Assembly (NCBI RefSeq): GCF_001905345.1
Contig: NZ_LFBV01000006.1
Coordinates: 1-64,000, forward strand
DNA: 64,000 nt
From: Streptomyces uncialis
GTDB lineage: Bacteria > Actinomycetota > Actinomycetes > Streptomycetales > Streptomycetaceae
Direction: 5' to 3'
The notes beneath the pieces are model-generated. The model ran no database searches, was not told the DNA's origin, and worked only from the letters and a program-made list of their open reading frames with translations. Positions 36,959 to 45,541 of this stretch are shown one piece after another. Both the position numbers and the translations under genes were made by a program. Each line of letters begins with the position of its first letter. The stretch's first letter is position 1.

Positions 36959-38311
36959 GTGGGTGCGAAGACCGTGCGGGCGGAACCGGACGACGGACCC
37001 GGGGACCGGCGGCGCGAACAACACGGGTGGTACGTCTACGACTGGGCGTGCTCGGTCTACTCGACGACGGTCCTCACGGTGTTCCTGGGCCCCTATCTGA
37101 CAGAGATCGCCAAGGCCGCCGCCGACAGCGACGGCTATGTGCATCCGCTGGGCATCCCGGTGCGCGCGGGATCGTTCTTCGCCTACTCCGTGTCCCTGTC
37201 CGTGGTCGCCGCGATCCTGGTGATGCCGCTCGCGGGAGCCGCCGCCGACCGCTCGGGACGCCGCAAGCCCCTGCTCGCGGTGTCCGCCTATGTGGGGGCC
37301 GCCGCCACGACCTGCATGTTCTTCCTCGAAGGCGACCGCTATCTTCTCGGCGGACTCCTGCTGATCGTGGCCAACGCCGCGCTCGCCGTGTCGATGGTCC
37401 TGTACAACTCGTACCTCCCGGTGATCGCCGGGCCCGAGGAGCGCGACACGGTCTCCTCACGCGGCTGGGCCTTCGGCTACGCCTCCGGCGCGCTGGTCCT
37501 GGTGGCCGATCTGATCCTGTTCACCCAGCACGACCGGTTCGGGGTGACGGAGAGCACGGCGGTGCGGATCTGTCTGGCGACGGCGGGTCTGTGGTGGGGC
37601 GCCTTCACCCTCGTCCCGCTGCGCCGTCTGCGTGACCGGCGGCGGCCCGCCGCCGGCGCGGGAACCGCCCTCAAGGGCTGGCGGCAGCTGGCGGCGACGA
37701 TCCGGGACATGCGCCGCTATCCGCTCACCCTGGCGTTCCTGCTGGCGTACCTCGTCTACAACGACGGGGTGCAGACCGTGATCACCCAGGCGTCGGTGTA
37801 CGGCTCCGAGGAACTCGGACTCGAACAGTCGACGCTGATCGTCGCGGTCCTGCTGGTCCAGGTGCTCGCGGTGGCGGGCGCGCTCGGGATGGGCCGGCTG
37901 GCCCGTACGCACGGGGCGCGCCGCACGATCCTCGGGTCCCTGGTCGTCTGGACGCTGCTGCTGGCGGCGGGGTACTTCCTGCCCGCCGGGCGGGCCGTGT
38001 GGTTCTTCGCCCTGGCCGCCGGGATCGGCCTGGTCCTGGGCGGCACCCAGGCCCTGTCCCGGTCGCTGTTCTCGCATCTGGTGCCGCCGGGCAAGGAGGC
38101 CGAGTACTTCTCGGCGTACGAGCTGAGCGACCGGGGGATGTCCTGGCTGGGGCCGCTGCTGTTCGGTCTGACGTATCAGCTGACCGGGAGCTACCGGGAC
38201 GCGATCCTGTCGCTCGTGGCGTTCTTCGCGCTCGGTTTCGTCCTGCTCGCCCGGGTGCCCGTACGGCGCGCGATCCAGGACGCGGGCAATCCCGTACCGG
38301 AACGGATTTAG
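36959..38311 (+). CDS. MFS transporter, UMF1/Atg22 family
   Basis: A 450-aa transporter with about 12 membrane helices. The start (GWYVYDWACSVYSTTVLTVF) and the loop LAGAAADRSGRRKP are marks of the UMF1/Atg22 branch of the major facilitator superfamily, whose eukaryotic members export amino acids from vacuoles; bacterial substrates are unknown. GGTQALSRSLFSHLVPPGK is another family block. The GTG at 36959 follows GGGGGAGGCGAGGGG. It lies 54 nt after the phosphodiesterase gene and may be in the same transcript. Confidence 0.85.
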   Translation: MGAKTVRAEPDDGPGDRRREQHGWYVYDWACSVYSTTVLTVFLGPYLTEIAKAAADSDGYVHPLGIPVRAGSFFAYSVSLSVVAAILVMPLAGAAADRSGRRKPLLAVSAYVGAAATTCMFFLEGDRYLLGGLLLIVANAALAVSMVLYNSYLPVIAGPEERDTVSSRGWAFGYASGALVLVADLILFTQHDRFGVTESTAVRICLATAGLWWGAFTLVPLRRLRDRRRPAAGAGTALKGWRQLAATIRDMRRYPLTLAFLLAYLVYNDGVQTVITQASVYGSEELGLEQSTLIVAVLLVQVLAVAGALGMGRLARTHGARRTILGSLVVWTLLLAAGYFLPAGRAVWFFALAAGIGLVLGGTQALSRSLFSHLVPPGKEAEYFSAYELSDRGMSWLGPLLFGLTYQLTGSYRDAILSLVAFFALGFVLLARVPVRRAIQDAGNPVPERI

Positions 38312-38488
38312 CGCCTGCGGGCAAAGGGCGGTAGTGTACGCCTTTGGCCTGCCAGGCGTACCGTTACTGCGCGCGAAACCAGCCTCAACGCTGGGTGACA
38401 TCTCACGCCAGGTGTGACAAACCGGGCGTCGGTGGGTATTGCATTGGTCAACAAGGCTGCGGCTACGACGGCGACGCAGGACCCGGAA

Positions 38489-38515
38489 CGGGAATCTTTA
38501 CCGCCGACCGGACGT
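38489..38515 (+). promoter_or_regulatory. Sigma-R promoter of rbpA (GGGAAT-N18-GTT)
   Basis: GGGAAT at 38489-38494 and GTT at 38513-38515 are separated by exactly 18 bp, matching the thiol-oxidative-stress sigma factor SigR consensus. rbpA is a known SigR target in S. coelicolor. It lies 60 bp before the rbpA start. A vegetative promoter may lie further up, near the TAGTGT at 38331-38336. Confidence 0.85.
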
Positions 38516-38577
38516 TGACCGGATGACGACGACAGCGACACCTGTCCTGTGGGCGACAAGCCCGGGAGGCACGATTC

Positions 38578-38952
38578 ATGAGTGAGCGAGCTCTTCGCGG
38601 CACGCGCCTCGTGGTGACCAGCTACGAGACGGACCGCGGCATCGACTTGGCTCCGCGCCAGGCCGTGGAGTACGCATGCGAGAAGGGCCATCGATTCGAG
38701 ATGCCCTTCTCGGTAGAGGCGGAGATCCCGCCGGAGTGGGAGTGCAAGGTCTGCGGGGCCCAGGCACTCCTCGTGGACGGCGACGGCCCTGAGGAGAAGA
38801 AGGCGAAGCCCGCGCGCACGCATTGGGACATGCTGATGGAGAGGCGCACCCGAGAGGAACTCGAAGAGGTCCTTGAGGAGCGGCTCGCCGTCCTTCGCTC
38901 CGGGGCGATGAACATCGCCGTACATCCGCGGGACAGCCGCAAGTCCGCCTGA
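38578..38952 (+). CDS. rbpA: RNA polymerase-binding protein RbpA
   Basis: A 124-aa actinobacterial RNA polymerase-binding protein that stabilises the open complex and binds the principal sigma factor HrdB; it also affects rifampicin tolerance. Zinc ligands are Cys34, His38, Cys56 and Cys59 (ACEKGHRF and CKVCG). The C-terminal sigma-interaction helix is THWDMLMERRTREELEEVLE. The ATG at 38578 follows GGGAGG. A sigma-R promoter lies upstream and two very strong inverted repeats follow the stop. Confidence 0.98.
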   Translation: MSERALRGTRLVVTSYETDRGIDLAPRQAVEYACEKGHRFEMPFSVEAEIPPEWECKVCGAQALLVDGDGPEEKKAKPARTHWDMLMERRTREELEEVLEERLAVLRSGAMNIAVHPRDSRKSA

Positions 38953-38981
38953 CCCTTACGGGGAAGGTCGGCAGAGAGCTT

Positions 38982-39034
38982 CAAGAGCCGCGGGCGGGTG
39001 CCATATCAGGTGTGGCACCCGCCCGCGGCTCTTG
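38982..39034. terminator. 22-bp perfect hairpin after rbpA
   Basis: The 22-nt arm 38982-39003 is the exact reverse complement of 39013-39034, with a 9-nt loop (TATCAGGTG). It lies 30 nt after the rbpA stop. The arm begins CAAGAGCCGC and ends GGGTGCCA. Confidence 0.9.
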
Positions 39035-39061
39035 AGCTGTCCCCGGGCCCCTTCGGCGGCC

Positions 39062-39132
39062 CATCTGTGCAGATACGGGTACTGCCCCGTGCCGTTCAGC
39101 GGCACGGGGCAGTACCCGTATCTGCACAGATG
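39062..39132. terminator. 33-bp perfect inverted repeat between rbpA and fxsA
   Basis: The 33-nt arm 39062-39094 is the exact reverse complement of 39100-39132, separated by only five bases (TTCAG). The arm begins CATCTGTGCAGATACGGGTA. It lies 28 nt before the fxsA stop on the opposite strand and 28 nt beyond the first hairpin, so it can end fxsA transcription, with the first hairpin ending rbpA. Such length is well above that of ordinary terminators in this window. Confidence 0.9.
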
Positions 39133-39159
39133 CGTGAAGCCGGTGTCAGGGGCCCGCGG

Positions 39160-39744
39160 TCACGGCGTCAGCGGAGGGTTCTGACCCGGGTTCGGGTCCC
39201 TGCGGGGGTCGGCCTTGTCGTGGATGACCTCGCCCGGGACGACCTTGCCGTCCGGACGGCGCATCCGGGCCTGCTGGAAGGCGTCCCCCAGGGTGCCCGG
39301 GGAAGCGGCCCGCATCCTGCGCTCCAGCGCCCGCTCACCGCGGCGGCTCACCGCCTTCCGGACCGGGGGCACGAGCAGCAGCAGCCCCAGCGCGTCCGTG
39401 ACGAGCCCGGGGATGATCAGCAGCAGACCGGCGAGCATCACCAGTCCGTTGCCCTCGCCGGAACGGCCGCCTTCCGGCGGCATCACACCGCTCTGGGCCT
39501 GCTGGACCGCCTCGCTCAGATTCTTGAAGGCCCGGCGCCCGGCGGCCTTGATCACCACGCCGCCGAGCACGATCGCGCCGACGAGCAGCAGGAAGACGGT
39601 GAACCCGCCCGCCGCGTCCGCGACCAGGGTCAGCAGCCAGATCTCCAGCACGAGCCAGGCCACCAGGGCCAGCGGAAGAAACCTCCGGACCTTGGAGGGC
39701 CGGGGGCGGGTCGGGTACGGCGGGTTCGGTGCACCGGTCGTCAT
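39160..39744 (-). CDS. fxsA: FxsA-family membrane protein
   Basis: A 194-aa inner-membrane protein of the FxsA family, whose E. coli member relieves F-plasmid exclusion of phage T7. Membrane helices are seen at FLPLALVAWLVLEIWLLTLV, GFTVFLLLVGAIVLGGVVI and GLVMLAGLLLIIPGLVTDAL (the GLLLIIPG block is diagnostic). The C-terminal tail is basic then proline-rich. It is convergent with rbpA. Its role in actinomycetes is not known. Confidence 0.9.
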   Translation of the reverse strand: MTTGAPNPPYPTRPRPSKVRRFLPLALVAWLVLEIWLLTLVADAAGGFTVFLLLVGAIVLGGVVIKAAGRRAFKNLSEAVQQAQSGVMPPEGGRSGEGNGLVMLAGLLLIIPGLVTDALGLLLLVPPVRKAVSRRGERALERRMRAASPGTLGDAFQQARMRRPDGKVVPGEVIHDKADPRRDPNPGQNPPLTP

Positions 39745-39860
39745 ACGTCCAGTGTGCCTGGCCGCACATCGGTGCGGGATAAAGCGATGCGGTCAACAAT
39801 CCTGCGCGGGGCGGACTCAGGGTCCGACGCACCGCCGTACGGACGGCGGGGCGGCCCGCC

Positions 39861-40784
39861 TCAGCGGTCCTGGGCGCCCGAGGAGTGCCGCTCGGCCGGG
39901 GCGGAGGCGGCGGACGAGGAAGAGGCGTCCACGGAGCTCTTCGCGGCGGACGGGGCACCGGAGGGGCCTGCCGGGGCGGATCCGTCGGACGCTCCGGCGG
40001 GGCCGTGGGACCTCAGCTTGCCGAAGCGCTCCGCGACCCCCCAGGAGGTGACCCGCCACAGGGCCTCGACCAGGATGTCCTTGCTCATCTTGGAGTCGCC
40101 GTGCACCCGCTCCACGAAGGTGATCGGGACCTCGACCACATGGAAGCCCGCCTTGACGGCACGCCGGGCCAGGTCGACCTGGAAGCAGTAGCCCTGCGAG
40201 GCGACCTCGGCCAGTCCGAGCCCTTCGAGGGTCTCGCGCCGGAACGCGCGGTAACCGCCGGTCACATCGCGGATCGGGACGTCCAGCAGCAGCCGGGAGT
40301 ACGTGCTGCCGCCCCGGGAGATGAACTCACGGGACTTGGGCCAGTTCACGACGCGCCCGCCCGGCACCCAGCGGGAGCCGAGGACGAGGTCGGCGCCCTT
40401 CAGCGCGGTAAGCAGCCGGGGCAGTTCCTCGGGCTGGTGGGAGCCGTCGGCGTCCATCTCGACGAGGACCCCGTAGCCGTTCTCGATGCCCCAGCGGAAG
40501 CCCGCGAGATAGGCGGCGCCGAGCCCTTCCTTGCCCTTGCGGTGCAGGACCTGGACGTGGTCGTCCTGGGCGGCCAGCTCGTCGGCGAGCTTGCCGGTGC
40601 CGTCAGGGCTGTTGTCGTCGGCGACGAGGACGTGCGCCTCGGGCACCGACTCCCGGACCCGGCCGACGATCGACTTGATGTTCTCGGCCTCGTTGTAGGT
40701 CGGGATGATCACCAAGGCCGTACCGAGCGGGCCGAACCGCCGCTCTTCGGCACCGGCCGAGGAGATCTCGTCGCCGTCGTTCAC
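39861..40784 (-). CDS. ppm1: Polyprenol-phosphate mannosyltransferase (Ppm1/Dpm1-type)
   Basis: A 307-aa family GT2 enzyme that transfers mannose from GDP-mannose to polyprenyl phosphate, giving the membrane donor used for protein O-mannosylation; in S. coelicolor the equivalent enzyme is needed for phage phiC31 infection and normal antibiotic resistance. Motifs are TYNEAENI (29-36), VADDNSPDGTG and the metal-binding Asp111-Ala-Asp113 in EMDADGSHQ, then GSRWVPGG and RDVTGGYRAFRRE. The last 50 residues are an Ala/Ser-rich tail. The GTG at 40784 has AAGGGG upstream; the longer ORF is rejected. Confidence 0.93.
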   Translation of the reverse strand: MNDGDEISSAGAEERRFGPLGTALVIIPTYNEAENIKSIVGRVRESVPEAHVLVADDNSPDGTGKLADELAAQDDHVQVLHRKGKEGLGAAYLAGFRWGIENGYGVLVEMDADGSHQPEELPRLLTALKGADLVLGSRWVPGGRVVNWPKSREFISRGGSTYSRLLLDVPIRDVTGGYRAFRRETLEGLGLAEVASQGYCFQVDLARRAVKAGFHVVEVPITFVERVHGDSKMSKDILVEALWRVTSWGVAERFGKLRSHGPAGASDGSAPAGPSGAPSAAKSSVDASSSSAASAPAERHSSGAQDR

Positions 40785-41330
40785 AGGAGCCCCTTCGTGC
40801 AGGTCGTACGCAGATGACCACCATAGTGGGCGCGGCCTGCGTGGCAGCGCCGCGACGGGCCCGTACGGGCACACGCTTGGTGACGGTGCCGTGGGGCTGC
40901 GGATCGGGCCCGGCGCCCTTCGGTCCGGCCCGGGACCCGCTGGCTGCGGATCGACCGGGGCCGTTGTCTACTGAGCTGCCGGGCCCACCCGGGTCACAAC
41001 CGGCCCCGGGCTCCAGTGGAGCAAGGGGGGACCCCCGACCGGCCGGAACGTTCCCTCGCCCCCGAGGCGCGGGAACTGGGCCTGGCTCCCAGCGGTGCGG
41101 CACCGGTCGTGGCGCCGTACCCCTGACCCAGCGGCGTTCGACGACTGCGTGGACGTTCGCCGGTCGGACGTCCTGTGGTGGACCCGGCCGAACCTACCCG
41201 GCATCGGCGGCTCCGTGTCAACAGCCCTCCCACCTGGGTCGTTTCCAGGAACCAGCAGGTCAGCGAGGAGACCCGCAGGTCGGGTGCGGCGGTACGGCAC
41301 CCCCGGCCGGGTGCGCGCCACCCCGGCACA
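40785..41330. other. 546-bp region without a supported gene
   Basis: Lies between the mannosyltransferase start and the amidohydrolase stop, both on the minus strand. It must hold the mannosyltransferase promoter. Short palindromes occur (CCGGGCCCACCCGGG at 40979-40993; GGGGGGACCCCC near 41026). Open frames crossing it are arginine/proline-rich and lack ribosome sites. I see no RNA gene. Confidence 0.45.
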
Positions 41331-42983
41331 TCACTCGTTAGGCCGCACGAAGACCGTGCGGCCGCCGACCACGGTGCGCAGACAGACGGGGAGTTCGGCG
41401 CCCGGGGAGAGGTCGGGCAGTCCCGGGGTGCCGGAGCGCGGGTCGGTGGACCAGCGGGCCACCCGGTCGTCGGGCGCCTGGACGAGCAGGGCCCCGGTAC
41501 GCCACAGAGCGTAATCGGCGGGGGCGCCGGGGACGAGGATCCCGGCGTCATCCCGCCCGACGGCCCGCCAGCCGCCCCGGGTGTGGGCGGCGAACGCGGC
41601 CCGTACGGAGACCCCGTGCCCGGGGGTGCGGTGGAAGGCCGCCGCGCGGACGGCCGCCCAGGGGCCGAGCGGGGTGACCGGGCTGTCGGAGCCGAAGGCC
41701 AGCGGGACACCGGTGCGCAGCAGCGCGGCGAACGGATTGAGGGTGCGGGCCCGTTCGGTGCCGAGGCGGCGCGCGTACATGCCCTCGTCGCCGCCCCACA
41801 GGGTGTCGAAGAGCGGCTGGACGGAGGCGGTGAGGCCGAGTTCGGCGAAGGCGGCGATCGTCTCGGGGGTGAGCATCTCCGCGTGCTCGACCCGGTGGCG
41901 GGCGGCGCGGATCCGGGCGAGCCCGAGCTTCTCGGAGGCGGCGCGTACCCCCTCGACGACGGCGGTGACAGCGGCGTCGCCGATGGCGTGGAATCCGGCC
42001 TGGAGGCCCGCCTCGGTACAGACGACGACATGGGTGGTGATGTCGGCGGCGTCGAGGTATGCGGCGCCGGTGTGCGGGGCGTCGGCGTACGACTCACGCA
42101 GACACGCCGTGTGGGAGCCGAGGGAGCCGTCCACGAAGAGGTCGCCCGCGGCGCCGACGGCGCCGAGCGCGCGCACCCGTTCGGCGTCCTTGGGGCCGGT
42201 GAGGCGTTCGCCCCAGTAGCCGACGACCCGGGGGCCGGGTTCCGTTTCCGCGAGGCGCAGCAGGTCCGTCAGGTCGTCCTCGCCGGAGATGTCCGGGCCC
42301 GCGCACTCGTGGACGGAGCCGATCCCGAGGGAGGCCGCGTGGCGCAGGGCGGCGCGCTGGGCCTCGGCGCGCTGGGCGGGGGTCACGGCGCCGTAGGCGG
42401 CGGCGCGCACCGCGTGGTGGGCGTCGCGGGTCAGCGGGGCGTCGGCGTCGTAGCCGTCGCGGGCGGTGACACCGGGGACGAGGTCGAGCAGGGCGGTGGT
42501 GGCCGCGGCGGAGTGGACGTCGATCCGGGAGAGGTAGAGGGGGCGGCCACCGGTGGCGGTGTCCAGTTCGGTGCGGGACGGGGGCCGGGTGTCGGGCCAG
42601 CGGGAGGCGTCCCAGCCGTGTCCGAGCAGGACCGGGTCGCGGGGGCGGGCCGCGGCGTGCGCGCGGACCTGTTCCAGGGCGGCCTCCCTGGTGGCGGCGC
42701 CGCTCAGGTCGAGTCCGGTGCGGGTCAGCCCGGTGGACGTGGTGTGGACATGCGCGTCGGTGAAGGCCGGGGTGACGAGGGCGCCCGCCAGATCGACGGT
42801 CTCGTCGGCGGTCGCGGCGAAGGCGTCGGCCGCGCCCTCGGAGCCGACCCAGGCGATCCGGCCGTGGGAGACCACCATGGCGGTGGCGAAGGGGTCGGCG
42901 GGTGAGTGGATCTCTCCCCCGCGCAGAAGGACGGTTCCCTGGTCCTGGCCCTGGTCCGTCCCGGGGGCTGTGCGCTGGCTCAT
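41331..42983 (-). CDS. Amidohydrolase family protein (YtcJ-like)
   Basis: A 550-aa metal-dependent amidohydrolase of the amidohydrolase-3/YtcJ type. After the N-terminal beta-sandwich strand (GTVLLRGGEI) comes the metal site FTDAHVHTT with His78 and His80. Further ligands are expected in GFHAIGDAAV, RHRVEHAEML and FGSDSPVTPLGPW. These enzymes hydrolyse amide or ester bonds in small compounds; the substrate cannot be deduced. The ATG at 42983 follows CTGGGGGC. It lies 79 nt downstream of the Lrp-type regulator gene with a small hairpin between. Confidence 0.87.
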   Translation of the reverse strand: MSQRTAPGTDQGQDQGTVLLRGGEIHSPADPFATAMVVSHGRIAWVGSEGAADAFAATADETVDLAGALVTPAFTDAHVHTTSTGLTRTGLDLSGAATREAALEQVRAHAAARPRDPVLLGHGWDASRWPDTRPPSRTELDTATGGRPLYLSRIDVHSAAATTALLDLVPGVTARDGYDADAPLTRDAHHAVRAAAYGAVTPAQRAEAQRAALRHAASLGIGSVHECAGPDISGEDDLTDLLRLAETEPGPRVVGYWGERLTGPKDAERVRALGAVGAAGDLFVDGSLGSHTACLRESYADAPHTGAAYLDAADITTHVVVCTEAGLQAGFHAIGDAAVTAVVEGVRAASEKLGLARIRAARHRVEHAEMLTPETIAAFAELGLTASVQPLFDTLWGGDEGMYARRLGTERARTLNPFAALLRTGVPLAFGSDSPVTPLGPWAAVRAAAFHRTPGHGVSVRAAFAAHTRGGWRAVGRDDAGILVPGAPADYALWRTGALLVQAPDDRVARWSTDPRSGTPGLPDLSPGAELPVCLRTVVGGRTVFVRPNE

Positions 42984-43000
42984 GCCCCCAGTGTCCTCGC

Positions 43001-43025
43001 CCCCGGGTCCGTCCTCGTCCCGGGG
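43001..43025 (-). terminator. Hairpin after the Lrp-type gene
   Basis: CCCCGGG at 43001-43007 pairs with CCCGGGG at 43019-43025 around an 11-nt loop, between the regulator stop and the amidohydrolase start. Confidence 0.45.
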
Positions 43026-43061
43026 TTCGCGCGGCGGGCGGTACCGGCCGGCGGCCCGGGA

Positions 43062-43505
43062 TCAGATGACGCGGGGCGGGCGGGACTCGTAGGGGGTCGA
43101 CAAGACGACGGTGGTGCGGGTGGAGACCCCGGCGAGGCCGCGGAGCCTGCTGAGGAGGTGTTCGAGTTCCCTCGGGGTGGCCACCCGGACCTTGAGGATG
43201 TAGTTCTCGTCGCCCGCGACGCTGTGGCACGCCTCGATCTCCGGAACGCCCGCGAGGCGCTCCGCGATGTCGTCCGGCGCGCTGGGATCGAAGGGTTTCA
43301 CCGAGATGAACGCGGTGAGCGGCAGACCGACGGCCTCCGGGTCGACGACCGCCGCGTAGCCGCGGATCACTCCGCGCTGCTCCAGTCGGCGTACCCGCTG
43401 ATGCACGGCCGAGGTGGACAGGCCCGTGGCCTTGCCCAGGTCGGTGTAGCTCATGCGCCCGTCCTTGACGAGCAGCTCGACGATCTGACGATCCAGCTCC
43501 TCCAT
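43062..43505 (-). CDS. Lrp/AsnC-family transcription regulator
   Basis: A 147-aa feast/famine regulator. The N-terminal helix-turn-helix is DLGKATGLSTSAVHQRVRRL and the C-terminal RAM ligand-binding domain has VPEIEACHSVAGDENYILKV. These proteins bind amino acids and control amino-acid metabolism. The ATG at 43505 is preceded by TAGGTT six bases upstream (43517-43512), so the transcript may be leaderless; an AGG within it could also serve as a weak ribosome site. A palindrome at 43543-43567 may be its own operator. The adjacent amidohydrolase is a possible target. Confidence 0.92.
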   Translation of the reverse strand: MEELDRQIVELLVKDGRMSYTDLGKATGLSTSAVHQRVRRLEQRGVIRGYAAVVDPEAVGLPLTAFISVKPFDPSAPDDIAERLAGVPEIEACHSVAGDENYILKVRVATPRELEHLLSRLRGLAGVSTRTTVVLSTPYESRPPRVI

Positions 43506-43542
43506 GGCGGAAACCTACAGCTCCGATGATCGCCCGGGGGAC

Positions 43543-43567
43543 CGGAACGGCATTCGGCTCCGTTCCG
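43543..43567. promoter_or_regulatory. Candidate operator of the Lrp-type regulator
   Basis: CGGAACG at 43543-43549 and CGTTCCG at 43561-43567 are perfect inverted copies with an 11-bp spacer, centred about 50 bp upstream of the regulator start, where a -35 element would be. Autoregulation is common in the Lrp family. Confidence 0.35.
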
Positions 43568-43761
43568 AGACCATTCGGTGACGCGCGGGGCGCACACGAC
43601 CCTTCGCACGCCCCGCCGGACACCATCTATGTGACGAACGCCACAGCCCTATGGGGGGGTCCAGGACCTTGGGGTGATTATCGCCCTGACCGGACGGGAA
43701 ATGCTTGCTGTGGCCGAGGACACAGCGCCCGGCCCACCCATCGAGGGGGAGAGTTCCCAAT

Positions 43762-44190
43762 ATGCAGAGTGTGAAGCGTCCAGGCCGCCCCGCGCGTGCC
43801 AAGCAGCAGCCCGTCGTCGAGTCCGCGCCGGAGGGCGTCGAACCCGGTGACGACGAGTTCGACGAGTACGACACGTTCGAGATGTACCGGGTGATCTGCC
43901 CGGACTGCGCCCAGCCCATCGCGCTGCTGGCCGACGAGGACACCCTCCCGGAGCACGCGCGGTGCCCCACCCCGTGGAACCCGTTCGGCCTCCAGGTCTG
44001 CGCCGGTACGGGCCGGCTCGCCACCGGTACCCGGCCCGCCGACGAGACCCGTGAGGTCCAGGAGCAGGACACCGCCCTGCTGCTGACACTCCCCCAGGGC
44101 CTCGACTGGCGCACCCAGCCCTTCTCGCACGTCGGCGGCCCCGGGTCGCGGCCGATGCGGGTCCCCCAGATGCGGCGCGACGCGGCCTGA
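43762..44190 (+). CDS. Hypothetical protein with zinc-ribbon-like cysteines
   Basis: A 142-aa soluble protein I do not assign to a family. A basic start (MQSVKRPGRPARAKQQ) and an acidic stretch precede CPDC (Cys46, Cys49), with two more cysteines at 68 and 80 (HARCPTPWNPFGLQVC), together able to form a zinc ribbon. The ATG at 43762 follows GGGGGAGAG; the longer frame from 43705 is rejected. It is divergent from the Lrp-type gene. Confidence 0.8.
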   Translation: MQSVKRPGRPARAKQQPVVESAPEGVEPGDDEFDEYDTFEMYRVICPDCAQPIALLADEDTLPEHARCPTPWNPFGLQVCAGTGRLATGTRPADETREVQEQDTALLLTLPQGLDWRTQPFSHVGGPGSRPMRVPQMRRDAA

Positions 44191-44414
44191 GCGCCCCGCA
44201 CCCCGTACCCCCGCACCACCCCCACCCCGTATCTCCCGCGCGCCGGTCGTCACCCGGCGTCCGTGTCCCGGACGCCCGGTCAGCCGTCCCGCGCGCGACC
44301 CCCCTTCACCGAGCCGCCGCCGCGTCGGCGGTGTCCTGACCGTGCCGCAGCGCGGGCACGGCACGGCCCTCGCCCGCCCGGTGGTGACAGCGCGTCAGGT
44401 CCGTCAGGGCCGGT

Positions 44415-44441
44415 GGCCGACCGGCCGACTACCGGTCGGCC
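44415..44441. terminator. Hairpin after the YCII-related gene
   Basis: GGCCGACCGG at 44415-44424 pairs perfectly with CCGGTCGGCC at 44432-44441 around a 7-nt loop. It lies 29 nt past the stop of the minus-strand gene. Confidence 0.75.
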
Positions 44442-44469
44442 GCGGCGAAACCCGGGGTGACGGCCGCGC

Positions 44470-44829
44470 TCAGGCGCCGTCGAACTCCCGGACCTCACGG
44501 ACCTCCGCGGTGATCGTGAGGTGGTCGTCATGGGCCGCGAGGAACCGGCGGACCCACTCGACGGCCTCGGCCCGGTCCCCGGCCTGGATCATCGAGTAGC
44601 CGAGGATGGCGTCACCGCCGCCGAAGGGGCCTTCGGTGTCGGTGAGTCCACCGCCGGACCAGACGACCCGCACGCCCTCGGCGGTCGGGGCGAGACCGGC
44701 GGTGTCGAGCATCACGCCCGCCTTGGAGATCTCTTCGAACAGCGTGCCCATCCGCTCCGCGAAGGCGGGTGAGCGGGGTGCGGCGGCGGCGGTCTCGTCG
44801 AGCTGGATCAGGGTCAGGAATCGGGGCAT
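44470..44829 (-). CDS. YCII-related (DGPF domain) protein
   Basis: A 119-aa protein of the YCII/DGPF family, small dimeric ferredoxin-like folds often found near sigma factors. The diagnostic block is TDTEGPFGGGDAILGYSMIQ. The C-terminal YCII strand block is LTITAEVREVREFDGA. The ATG at 44829 has GGAGGAG upstream. No ECF sigma gene is adjacent here. Function is unknown. Confidence 0.85.
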   Translation of the reverse strand: MPRFLTLIQLDETAAAAPRSPAFAERMGTLFEEISKAGVMLDTAGLAPTAEGVRVVWSGGGLTDTEGPFGGGDAILGYSMIQAGDRAEAVEWVRRFLAAHDDHLTITAEVREVREFDGA

Positions 44830-45022
44830 GGAAAGGCTCCTCCACGAAAGGGCGGGACTCTCCCGCCTCTGCCTCTACGTCGAACGGAGGGCGCCCGGAT
44901 CGACAGACCGGGGGAAAGTCGTCCCGTTCCGGCAGGAGGGCGCGTGTCCGTTCACGGGGATCGAACTCACGCGCACCCGGGCCCGAGGGTGACCCGCGCG
45001 GGGGTCGCCGCGTTCGCCGGGT

Positions 45023-45376
45023 ATGACCTCGACCCTTCCCGGTCCGGGCAGGCTGCGCCGCGTCCTGTTCTCCGCGCCCGAAGAATCGGTTCCGCTGTCG
45101 GCGCCCCGGCAGCGGGGACCCGAGCAGTCCGGCCCCCCGCCACGGCACCCGTATCCGGTGCGCGCCACGCCCGCGCCGCCGGGCCCGGCCCCGGAGCCGT
45201 CGCCCCGGCCCGATCCGCCCCTCTACCACGAGCTGCTGGCCCAGTGGACGGAACGGGGACGGACGCTGCCCGGCCACCCGGACCCGGAGTGGGACCGGCT
45301 GACGGCCCCGCTGGTGCGGCCCGGTGAGTTCGGCGGGACGGGGGCCGCGGGGGCACCGCGCGGCGGCGGCCGGTGA
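45023..45376 (+). CDS. Small proline-rich hypothetical protein
   Basis: A 117-aa protein, rich in proline and arginine up to residue 65, then with a conserved-looking end PLYHELLAQWTERGRTLPGH followed by PDPEWDRLTAPLVRP. I recall similar short proteins next to acyl-CoA dehydrogenase genes in Streptomyces, which supports it being real. The ATG at 45023 has only a weak ribosome site. Function unknown. Confidence 0.6.
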   Translation: MTSTLPGPGRLRRVLFSAPEESVPLSAPRQRGPEQSGPPPRHPYPVRATPAPPGPAPEPSPRPDPPLYHELLAQWTERGRTLPGHPDPEWDRLTAPLVRPGEFGGTGAAGAPRGGGR

Positions 45377-45541
45377 AGGGCTCCGCGGACGGCTTCGGTG
45401 GTGGGTGCGGGGTTCCGGGCACCGCGTCGGCGGCCGGTGCGGGCGTTCCTCGGACCGCGTCGGTGGCCGGTAGGGGCGTTCCGCGGCACGCCGGGGTGTT
45501 CCGGGGGCCGTATCCGGCCGCCGGTGGTGGAGCAGCGGCTC

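Noticed and set aside
36137..38311. Horizontal-transfer island
   Set aside because: GC content and codon use match the surroundings and there are no integrase, transposase or tRNA landmarks.
44940..44990. Second tRNA-like word (GAGTTCGATCCCC on the minus strand)
   Set aside because: Stem bases do not pair and no cloverleaf is possible; it is a chance match upstream of the small proline-rich protein gene.
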